DNA of 8,804 bases, taken from positions 1-8,804 of the forward strand of contig JAFNRY010000112.1 of NCBI GenBank assembly GCA_017385345.1, read 5' to 3'. Source of the stretch: Kiritimatiellia bacterium. GTDB lineage: Bacteria > Verrucomicrobiota > Kiritimatiellia > RFP12 > UBA1067. Below the pieces are notes generated by a model, which saw only the letters and a list, made by a program, of their open reading frames with translations, did no database searches and was not told the origin of the DNA. The position numbers and the translations under genes were made by a program. Positions 1 through 5,904 of the stretch are shown piece after piece (positions within the stretch are counted from its first letter, which is position 1; each line of letters begins with the position of its first letter).

Positions 1-996
1 CGCAAGACGTTCCGCAACTGCTATCTAATAGGGCGGCGTTTCCGCCTCGCGCAGATCAGGTTCGGCGACACGATCATCGAAACCGCCACGTTCCGCAAGG
101 AGCCGGAATCCGTCGGCGACGCGATAGAGGCGGCGGGCGTCCAGCGCGAAGACAACACCTTCGGCACGCCGGAGACAGACGCCTACCGGCGCGACTTCAC
201 CGTGAACGGCCTTTTCTACAATATCGAGGATTTCAGCGTCATAGACTGGGTCGGGGGCGTAAAGGACATAGAAGCGAAGATCATCCGGACGATCGGCGAT
301 CCCGCGCGCCGCTTCAACGAAGATCCGGTAAGGATGATGCGGGCGGTGAAGTTTTCGGCGAGACTCGGCTTCACCATCGAAAAGAAGACGTTCGCGGCGA
401 TGAAAAAGCTGCATTCGTGCATACTCGCCGCGTCCGTTCCGCGGGTTTGCGAAGAAATATTCCGCCTGTTCACTTACGGCCGCTCGGCGCAGGCCTTCCG
501 GCTGATGTACGAATGCGGGATGCTCGGCGACCTGCTGCCGGAGCTTTCGGCCGCGTTCGACGCCGCCGGCGGAACGCGGAGCAAACTGTGGAAATATCTC
601 GAAACCCTCGACACGCTCGAAGCCGTCCGAGCCAAGGAAGGCAACGAGGTATCAAACGCGCTCAGGGCGGCGGCGCTGATGGCGCCGCTTGCGAAGAAGC
701 TCTCGCGAGACGGCGCCGGCCGCGCCGCCATGCAGACCATGACGCGCCAGCTGAAGATCCCGAAGTCGGTGTATTTCTCCGCGACGATGCTGATGGAAAG
801 CGTGAAGCGGCTCTCGGCCCCGCCGACGAAGGAAAAATCGCGTTTCGTGTTCCACCCGGATTTCCTGGACGCGCTCGATTACAACAGGATCGTAGCGCGG
901 GCGGAAGGACGGGACGAGAGCGCCGTGGACGCATGGGCCGACTTGTTCGAGAAAAAAACAGCTGACCACGACAAAGAGGAGGAAAAAGCGAAATGA
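1..996 (+). CDS. pcnB: Poly(A) polymerase / CCA tRNA nucleotidyltransferase family protein (5' end outside window)
   Basis: This is a class II nucleotidyltransferase that adds A residues (poly(A) tails) or CCA to RNA 3' ends in the cytoplasm. The frame is open from base 1, so the N-terminus with the catalytic GGxVRD and DxD motifs is missing; 331 residues are visible. The visible start carries LIGRRFRLAQI (residues 9-19), which fits the published signature separating bacterial poly(A) polymerases from CCA-adding enzymes. TFGTPETDAYRRDFTVNGLFYN follows in two parts, with RRD at 63-65 as the nucleotide-recognition motif. The segment from IGDP to EDPVRMMRAVKFSARLGF is the conserved neck helix region. 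The C-terminal body is all-helical and lacks the Arg/Lys-rich tail of the E. coli enzyme. The stop overlaps the next start (ATGA, 993-996). Family assignment is firm; poly(A) versus CCA activity rests on the signature only. Confidence 0.88.
   Translation, partial: RKTFRNCYLIGRRFRLAQIRFGDTIIETATFRKEPESVGDAIEAAGVQREDNTFGTPETDAYRRDFTVNGLFYNIEDFSVIDWVGGVKDIEAKIIRTIGDPARRFNEDPVRMMRAVKFSARLGFTIEKKTFAAMKKLHSCILAASVPRVCEEIFRLFTYGRSAQAFRLMYECGMLGDLLPELSAAFDAAGGTRSKLWKYLETLDTLEAVRAKEGNEVSNALRAAALMAPLAKKLSRDGAGRAAMQTMTRQLKIPKSVYFSATMLMESVKRLSAPPTKEKSRFVFHPDFLDALDYNRIVARAEGRDESAVDAWADLFEKKTADHDKEEEKAK
977..982 (+). promoter_or_regulatory. Ribosome binding site for the TPR membrane protein
   Basis: A perfect AGGAGG lies ten bases before the ATG at 993, inside the last codons of the upstream nucleotidyltransferase gene. 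It supports ATG 993 as the start and suggests that this gene is translated strongly in its own right as well as through stop/start coupling. Confidence 0.8.
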
Positions 997-1793
997 ACAT
1001 GCCCGACGAACTGCTGCCGGTTATCGAATGGTGGGAAAAAGACGGCAAGAAGCATCTTGCAATCGGCGGATGCATACTGCTCGCCGGTCTTGCAGGATGG
1101 GGTTTCAACGCATGGCGGCAGTCGCGCGCGGAAGCGGCGGCGGCGGCGCTCGCGGGGCAGGTCTCCGGCGTCGAAGCGCTCGAAGAGGCGGCCGCGGCGT
1201 ACGGCGACGGCAAGAGCGGCCCCGCGCTGCGGCTGAAACTCGCCGCGGCGTACCTCGCGCGACGCGACGAAGGCGACGCGCAGAAGGCGCTCGAAATCTA
1301 CAATTCGCTCGAAGGAGCCGAACCGGCCGGATACGAGGGCGTCGCCAAGGCCGGAAAGGCGGAAAGTCTCGAAGCGCTCGAGGACTGGAAAGCGGCCGGC
1401 GAAGCATACAAGTCGTTCATCGATTCCGCCAAGGGCAATTCCACGCTGCTTACCGCCGCCAAGCTCGGCCTTGCAAGATGCCAGGCAAGAAACGGCGACA
1501 AGAAAACGGCGATCGAAGGCCTCGAGGCGCTGAAGAAAACCTTGGCTGAAGACGCGCCGGAGAAAGCCGGCATCGACGCTACAATCGACACGATCAAACG
1601 CTGGACGAAGCGCGAACCCGCGCCCGCGGCGGAAGCCAAGCCGGTGGCGCCCGAGATAAAGGAGCCCGCGGCGGAAACCAAACCGGCAGCGCCTGCGGCG
1701 GAAACCAAGCCGGCGGCGCCGGCGGCAGAAACCAAACCGGCCGCGCCCGCGGCGGAAGCCAAGCCGGCCGCGCCGGCTCCGGCCAAGAAATGA
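993..1793 (+). CDS. Single-pass membrane TPR protein, YfgM/TPR_21-like, with repeat tail
   Basis: This 266-residue protein has a short cytoplasmic N-terminus (PVIEWWEKDGKK, residues 9-20), one membrane segment at about 21-38, and a long helical domain expected in the periplasm. The WW-x-x-x-GKK-TM layout resembles YfgM-type proteins, which associate with the Sec translocon and periplasmic chaperones in E. coli. Residues 77-185 look like degenerate tetratricopeptide repeats (helices around 79-105, 114-145 and 152-181). Residues 207-266 are a low-complexity Ala/Pro/Glu/Lys tail holding four exact-length 9-residue units of AAETKPAAP type. The start is fixed by AGGAGG ten bases upstream. It overlaps the previous stop and also the next start (ATGA, 1790-1793), which couples it to mlaE. 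Function is unknown; a scaffold for the envelope or the adjoining transporter is inference. Confidence 0.8.
   Translation: MNMPDELLPVIEWWEKDGKKHLAIGGCILLAGLAGWGFNAWRQSRAEAAAAALAGQVSGVEALEEAAAAYGDGKSGPALRLKLAAAYLARRDEGDAQKALEIYNSLEGAEPAGYEGVAKAGKAESLEALEDWKAAGEAYKSFIDSAKGNSTLLTAAKLGLARCQARNGDKKTAIEGLEALKKTLAEDAPEKAGIDATIDTIKRWTKREPAPAAEAKPVAPEIKEPAAETKPAAPAAETKPAAPAAETKPAAPAAEAKPAAPAPAKK
1626..1775 (+). repeat. 27-bp tandem coding repeats (AAE[TA]KP[AV]AP units)
   Basis: Four consecutive 27-bp units at 1668-1775 encode AAETKPAAP three times and then AAEAKPAAP (residues 226-261). A fifth, diverged unit at 1626-1652 encodes AAEAKPVAP and is separated by five residues (EIKEP). The units differ at synonymous third positions (for example gcg/gca and acc-aaa/acc-aag), so the array is not a very recent perfect duplication. 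Unit-number changes would stay in frame and only alter tail length. Confidence 0.9.
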
Positions 1794-2608
1794 CCATCGT
1801 CCGCGAGACCGCAAGAGACGACGCTCCGCGCTCCATCGCGCAAAGCGTCGTCTGGCGTCTTGCGGACTTTCTGGCGGCGGTCGGGCGGACCGTATGCATA
1901 CTATGCGGCTCGATCGCGGCGTTTCCGCAGGTTCTTGCGCGACGCTCCGGCAGGATAGATCTTTCGCGCCAGCTTTACGCCGCGGGCATAAGGCCGTTGC
2001 CTGTAGTGACGGTCGTTTCCCTCTTCACGGGAATGATACTCGCGCTGCAGGTCGGACTGGAACTCAGGCGGTTCAACCAGGAAATGTACCTCGGCGCGGC
2101 GGTAATGGTGTCTCTCGCCAGGGAAATGGCGCCATTCAGCTGCGGCATGTGCCTGGCGGCGTGCGTCGGATCCGCGATCGCGGCGGAACTGGGCACCATG
2201 AAGACCAACGACGAAATCGCGGCGCTCGAGATCATGTCGATTTCTCCGGTCAAGTATCTCGCGGCGCCGAGGATACTCGCGCTGGCGGCGACCGCGCCCC
2301 TTCTCGCCTTCTACTGTTGCGTCGCGGGCGTGCTGGGCGGCGGCATAGTAGGCGTAACCCAGCTGGGCGTCGATTTCGGTCAATACATGTCGGCGGCGGT
2401 TTCCGCGGCCGACGTGAAAGACCTGTACGTCGGGCTTCTGAAGGCGCTGGTCTTCGGCTTCACTATCAGCGCGGTGTCGGTCGCAGAGGGCTTCTCGGCC
2501 TCGTTCGGCGCTACCGGCGTCGGCAAATCGACCCAGAGGAGCGTCATCGCCGGATTCCTTCTGATACTCATGTCCGGCTACATGGTCACGCGGGTCTGCT
2601 ACAGGTGA
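1790..2608 (+). CDS. mlaE: MlaE/YrbE-type ABC transporter permease
   Basis: This is the inner-membrane permease of an MCE phospholipid transporter, 272 residues, close to the usual family length. The family signature ELGTMKTNDEIAALEIM lies at residues 133-149, followed by ISPVKYLAAPR at 151-161, which matches the conserved MlaE pattern of ELGTM, an Asp/Glu-Ala-Leu-x-x-M motif and a Pro-Arg pair. Hydrophobic segments occur near 31-50, 70-90, 103-132, 162-190 and 212-232, with a last one at 250-268. The C-terminal GATGVGKST (240-248) is the family's conserved GxxGVG stretch. The ATG overlaps the stop of the TPR gene (ATGA) and has no clear Shine-Dalgarno sequence, so translation probably depends on coupling. 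The ATPase gene follows five bases after the stop. By family knowledge two copies of MlaE form the transmembrane core with two ATPases. Confidence 0.93.
   Translation: MTIVRETARDDAPRSIAQSVVWRLADFLAAVGRTVCILCGSIAAFPQVLARRSGRIDLSRQLYAAGIRPLPVVTVVSLFTGMILALQVGLELRRFNQEMYLGAAVMVSLAREMAPFSCGMCLAACVGSAIAAELGTMKTNDEIAALEIMSISPVKYLAAPRILALAATAPLLAFYCCVAGVLGGGIVGVTQLGVDFGQYMSAAVSAADVKDLYVGLLKALVFGFTISAVSVAEGFSASFGATGVGKSTQRSVIAGFLLILMSGYMVTRVCYR
2603..2608 (+). promoter_or_regulatory. Ribosome binding site that favours ATG 2614 for mlaF
   Basis: AGGTGA, part of the extended anti-Shine-Dalgarno complement, ends five bases before ATG 2614 and contains the mlaE stop codon. An in-frame GTG at 2605, which overlaps this site, is the only close alternative start; it would add three residues and would lack its own binding site. 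Confidence 0.55.
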
Positions 2609-2613
2609 ACGGG

Positions 2614-3378
2614 ATGCCGCTGCTCGAATTCAGGAATGTAGTGAAAAGGTTCGATGGAGCCGCCGTCCTCGACGGAGTCTCGTTTTCCATCGAAAAAGGC
2701 GAGATTTTCTGCATCGTCGGACCTTCCGGCACAGGCAAGTCCGTGACGCTGAAACATTTCGTGCGCCTTCTTTCGCCGACGTCGGGGCAGGTGCTCGTGG
2801 ACGGCGTGGACGTATCCGCGTGCAGCGGGCGCGAACTTGCGAAGATACGCGGAAGGATCGGCTATCTGTTCCAGGGCGGAGCGCTGCTGGCGTGGAAGAC
2901 GGTTGCGGAGAACGTGGCGCTGCCTCTCGAAGAATGCACCCGCCTGAAGCGCGGCGAAATAGACGCGCGCGTGGCGGAAGCGCTCGCGGCGACGGGACTC
3001 TCGGCGGCGGCGGACAAGTACCCGCCTGAAATCTCCGGCGGAATGCAGAAGCGCGCCGGACTTGCGCGGGCCATCGTGCGAAGGAGCGACATCGTGCTCT
3101 ACGACGAGCCGACGAGCGGCCTCGATCCGGTCACCGCGCTATCGATTGATTCTCTCGTAAAAACTCTCAACAAAAAGTACGGCATGACGTCCGTCGTCGT
3201 GACGCACGACCTGCGCGCGGCGCTTTCGTACGCCGACAGGATAATGTTTCTGAAAGACGGGCGCGTGGTAGAATGCTCGACACCAGAGGTGTTCGCCGGA
3301 TCTTCCAACCCGCAAACTGTGGAGTTTCTCGCGGCTGCGGGGCTCGGCAACGGCAAAATCGAAGAAAGGAGACCGTGA
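2614..3378 (+). CDS. mlaF: MlaF-type ABC transporter ATPase
   Basis: This 254-residue cytoplasmic ATPase drives the MlaE-MCE phospholipid transporter. All ATPase motifs are intact: Walker A GPSGTGKS at residues 36-43, a Q-loop in GYLFQGGALLAW, the signature ISGGMQKRAGLARAI, Walker B IVLYDEPTSGLDP, and the switch histidine in VVVTHD. The FQGGALxxW Q-loop and the SGGMQKRxxLARA signature are characteristic of the Mkl/MlaF subfamily rather than of generic importers. The short C-terminal extension after the Walker B/H-loop region (residues from about 229, including NPQTVEFLAA) is normal for the family. In E. coli this region interacts with MlaB, and no MlaB gene occurs here. ATG 2614 is preferred because of AGGTGA upstream; GTG 2605 is possible. 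Only one base separates its stop from the MCE gene start. Confidence 0.95.
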   Translation: MPLLEFRNVVKRFDGAAVLDGVSFSIEKGEIFCIVGPSGTGKSVTLKHFVRLLSPTSGQVLVDGVDVSACSGRELAKIRGRIGYLFQGGALLAWKTVAENVALPLEECTRLKRGEIDARVAEALAATGLSAAADKYPPEISGGMQKRAGLARAIVRRSDIVLYDEPTSGLDPVTALSIDSLVKTLNKKYGMTSVVVTHDLRAALSYADRIMFLKDGRVVECSTPEVFAGSSNPQTVEFLAAAGLGNGKIEERRP

Positions 3379-3379
3379 A

Positions 3380-4456
3380 ATGGCGGCCGGACGCAAAGAC
3401 TTTTTCGGCGAGGCGATAGTGGGGCTTTTCATGCTCGCGGTGCTTTCCGCGCTCGTCTATTTCACCATCGTAATCTCGGGCGTGGACGTTTTCCAGCGCA
3501 AAAGCAAGGTGGCGGCGAGCGTGTCGTTCAAAGACGCCGGCGGGCTGAAGGACCACGACAGCGTCATATACCGCGGCACGAAGGTCGGAACGGTGGAAAG
3601 CATCTCGCTCGCGCCGGACGGGCTTGTGGCGCGCATCGAAATCGACCGCGGCGTGGTGCTGCGCGAAAAGTACCGCATAGCGGTCTGCAATCTTTCGGTG
3701 CTCGGCGGCAACTATCTGCTGCTCGAAGAGGGGGAGGGAGAGCCGCTTCCGCTCGAATCGACGGCTTTCGAGGGCGAAACGCCGAGCGACTGGATGCGCG
3801 ACCTCGCGTCGATCGCCAAGAATCTGAACGACGTCGCCTCCGGCGGCGAGCTGAAAAGGCTCGTGTCGGATCTCGCCGACGCGAGTTCGAGCATAAAAGA
3901 GGTTGCCGGACGCCTCGAACGCGGGGAAGGAACCCTCGGCAAGCTCGTCTCGACGGACGATACGGTGTACCGCGACTTGAAGAAAGCCATGGCCGACGTT
4001 TCGGCGGCGGTTGCATCGGTGCGTGAAGGCAAAGGGATTCTCGGCAAGCTCGTCGCCGGCGACGAAACGCCGTGGAACGACCTGAAAAGAACCCTTTCAT
4101 CGGCGGCGGCGGCGGCGGAGAGACTCGAAAAGGGAGAAGGTTTCATCGGCAGGCTGTTCGCAAAGGACGATCCCATCTACGGCGAATTCGACGCCGCGGT
4201 CAAATCGCTGCGCAAGGCGGCGGATTCGTTCGACGCCTCGAACGCTCTCGACGGCGCCAACAGGCTCGTAGATACGCTCAACAGGGTGGCGGACAGGCTC
4301 GAGCGCGGCGAAGGAACACTCGGCAAGATCCTTGCCGACAGCGAACTCTACGACGAAGTCAAAGGGCTTGCCAAGGACATACGCCAGACCGTGGACAACT
4401 TCCGCGACACCACGCCGATATCCACGTTCGGCTCGCTCATAATGGGAGGCCTGTGA
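3380..4456 (+). CDS. mlaD: MCE-domain (MlaD-like) substrate-binding protein with 35-residue helical repeats
   Basis: This 358-residue MCE protein is anchored by one N-terminal membrane segment (about 12-33) and is otherwise periplasmic. The MCE domain covers about 44-120, with GGLKDHDSVIYRGTKVGTV (54-72) and VLGGNYLLLEEG (107-118) as recognisable landmarks. MCE domains form hexameric rings that carry phospholipids. It is far longer than E. coli MlaD (about 183 residues): residues 138-345 are predicted helical and contain four copies of a GEGxxGKL-type motif at G182, G217, G252 and G310. The start is set by AGGAG (3367-3371), eight bases upstream. It follows mlaF by one base, and its stop overlaps the ATG of the zincin gene (TGATG). 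The helical part could form a needle or tube as in long MCE proteins such as PqiB and LetB; this is inference. Confidence 0.92.
   Translation: MAAGRKDFFGEAIVGLFMLAVLSALVYFTIVISGVDVFQRKSKVAASVSFKDAGGLKDHDSVIYRGTKVGTVESISLAPDGLVARIEIDRGVVLREKYRIAVCNLSVLGGNYLLLEEGEGEPLPLESTAFEGETPSDWMRDLASIAKNLNDVASGGELKRLVSDLADASSSIKEVAGRLERGEGTLGKLVSTDDTVYRDLKKAMADVSAAVASVREGKGILGKLVAGDETPWNDLKRTLSSAAAAAERLEKGEGFIGRLFAKDDPIYGEFDAAVKSLRKAADSFDASNALDGANRLVDTLNRVADRLERGEGTLGKILADSELYDEVKGLAKDIRQTVDNFRDTTPISTFGSLIMGGL
3911..4399 (+). repeat. Four coding repeats of a GEGxxGKL-xxx-D helical unit in the MCE protein
   Basis: Units begin at residues 178, 213, 248 and 306 (bases 3911, 4016, 4121 and 4295). The first three are contiguous and exactly 35 residues (105 bp) apart; the fourth follows after 58 residues. 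Each unit has [RV]-x-[ER]-x-G-[EK]-G-x-[LI]-G-[KR]-[LI], then an acidic pair and an aromatic residue (VY, PW, IY, LY), then a charged helix. The repeats are diverged at DNA level, so they are old. A 35-residue period equals five heptads. Confidence 0.88.
4101..4118 (+). repeat. (CGG)6 simple-sequence tract
   Basis: Six perfect CGG triplets inside the MCE gene encode part of the poly-alanine stretch at residues 242-246. Because the unit is three bases long, slippage would change the alanine count without breaking the frame. Confidence 0.85.
4445..4449 (+). promoter_or_regulatory. Ribosome binding site for the zincin gene
   Basis: GGAGG lies within the last codons of the MCE gene, six bases before ATG 4456. 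It fixes this start against the adjoining in-frame GTG at 4453 and against any reading of the frame further upstream. Confidence 0.75.
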
Positions 4457-5904
4457 TGTTTCTGCTCGCCGCAGCGATGTTTTTGCGCGCGGCGCCTCTG
4501 GACATGCCGCGCGCCGAGGCGTATCTCGTCACGGAACCGTCCGGCGCAATGAGACTTGAGGACCGCTACGACGAATTCGAGCTGTGGATGTCGCGCACGG
4601 TATGCGGAAGATGGGTGGACGAAAGCGGGCGCATGCTCTCCGTAGCGCGCCTCGACACCGCGGTTCCTCTCTTCGACGGCAATACGGCGACGCGCGAGAC
4701 GTACGTCGCCAACATCGCGCCGATCCGCCTGAAGGACGAGGATCTGCGCCGCGACGCGGCCGATGCGCTTTCGCCTTTCCCCATAGCCGAAGATTCAACC
4801 GCGCCGCGCATTCCGGTCCGCGGCATGAAAAACGTCGAATATCTCCACGGCACCAACACGACCGCGGTGGTATGCATTTTCCTCCCGGAAGGTTCGCGCT
4901 CGTGGTACTACGCGTCCTGGGAGCTGGCTCCCGGCGACGACATCGAAGCCGCCGTCGAAACATTCGAAAAAGAGTTTCTGGCCCCCTTCCGCGACGTCGC
5001 CGCAATCCACCTGCGCTCCGAAGCGAAAACGCTCGACGACGGCCGGGCGTACAGAAGCGCACGCTACGTGGAATCCGCGGCCGGGGGCAGGGGCGAAGCC
5101 TCGAAACTGCCGGAGCGCGAACTTCTCCGCGCGGACGCGCGGCACAGCATCACCAACTATGTGGCGTGGAAATCGACGGACGCGAAAGAGTTTTCAATAC
5201 TCGACAACCTGCCGTCCGGCGGAACATTCATAAACATTCTCACCAACGAACTCGGCGCAATGCGCGAACTGTACGCGGAAACCGTGCCGTCGCCGCTTTC
5301 GGCGACCAATTCGCTCGCCGTCGCCAGAATATACGCATCGCGCGCGGAATACCTCGCGGCGCTCGGCGAAAACGACGTCGAAGGCATGGAATGGAGCGCC
5401 GCGTACTGGAGCCCGGCGCGCAGAGAACTCGTGGCGTACCTTCCGCAGGACGGAGCCGCCGAACTTCTCAGGACGATACGGCACGAAGCCTTCCACCAGT
5501 ATCTTTCCTACGCGACGAGCATGATACCGGCGTCGCCGTGGTTCAACGAAGGCTACGCGCAGTATTTCGAAGACACGCAATCGACGGACTGGGGAGTGGC
5601 GGCGGACATCGACGCGCTTGCGAAATCGATGCCGGCCGTGATCGCGACGGACTACGCCGGGTTCTACGCGGGGAGCGACGCCGAACGGCGTCTGAAATAC
5701 AGAATGGCGTGGTCCATGGCGCATTTCATAGAGAAAGGCGCTCCGCGCGTCCGCTTCAAGCCCTTTGAAAATCTCAAAAAGAACTACATCGAAACCCTGC
5801 TAAAGACGCGCGACATGCAGAAGGCGAACGCCGCCGCGTTCGGCTCGCAGGAAGGTCTGGAGCTGTTCATTTCGGAATGGAAGAAGTTCTGGCTCGCAAA
5901 GTAG
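4456..5904 (+). CDS. Predicted exported HExxH zincin, DUF1570-like peptidase
   Basis: This 482-residue protein carries a gluzincin-type site: HEAFH at residues 343-347 supplies two zinc-binding histidines and the catalytic glutamate, and NEGYAQYFE (364-372) supplies the probable third ligand, E365. The HE-x-x-H, about 17 residues, [NS]EG-x-A-x-YFE layout matches DUF1570-type domains, common in Planctomycetes and relatives. The first ~310 residues match no family I recognise. The N-terminus (MFLLAAAMFLRAAPL) is short and hydrophobic like a signal peptide, but it has no positive n-region and has Arg at position 11; cleavage could follow AEA at 20-22. No other membrane segment is visible. ATG 4456 overlaps the MCE stop and has GGAGG upstream. 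Its 3' end overlaps gluQRS by 28 bases. Coupling to the MCE gene suggests an envelope role; substrate unknown. Confidence 0.82.
   Translation: MFLLAAAMFLRAAPLDMPRAEAYLVTEPSGAMRLEDRYDEFELWMSRTVCGRWVDESGRMLSVARLDTAVPLFDGNTATRETYVANIAPIRLKDEDLRRDAADALSPFPIAEDSTAPRIPVRGMKNVEYLHGTNTTAVVCIFLPEGSRSWYYASWELAPGDDIEAAVETFEKEFLAPFRDVAAIHLRSEAKTLDDGRAYRSARYVESAAGGRGEASKLPERELLRADARHSITNYVAWKSTDAKEFSILDNLPSGGTFINILTNELGAMRELYAETVPSPLSATNSLAVARIYASRAEYLAALGENDVEGMEWSAAYWSPARRELVAYLPQDGAAELLRTIRHEAFHQYLSYATSMIPASPWFNEGYAQYFEDTQSTDWGVAADIDALAKSMPAVIATDYAGFYAGSDAERRLKYRMAWSMAHFIEKGAPRVRFKPFENLKKNYIETLLKTRDMQKANAAAFGSQEGLELFISEWKKFWLAK

Noticed and set aside
879..1814. 311-codon minus-strand frame with Arg/Gly/Phe repeats
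   Set aside because: The apparent repeats (RRGRGRFGF type) are the antisense reading of the Ala-Pro-Lys repeat tail of the TPR gene.
2507..2533. Walker A-like GATGVGKS in MlaE
   Set aside because: It matches GxxxxGKS by pattern, but it falls in the conserved GxxGVG stretch near the C-terminus of MlaE permeases and no other nucleotide-binding motif is present.
1894..2613. Long in-frame extension upstream of mlaF
   Set aside because: The extension is an Arg-rich out-of-frame reading of mlaE; the ABC ATPase begins normally at 2614 with a ribosome binding site.
3139..3180. AT-richer patch in mlaF considered as an internal promoter
   Set aside because: No -10/-35 pair with acceptable spacing was found, and the codons encode a normal MlaF segment (SIDSLVKTLNKKY).
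4072..4455. In-frame extension upstream of the zincin start
   Set aside because: It is an Arg/Gln-rich shadow of the MCE gene; GGAGG and the hydrophobic N-terminus place the start at 4456.
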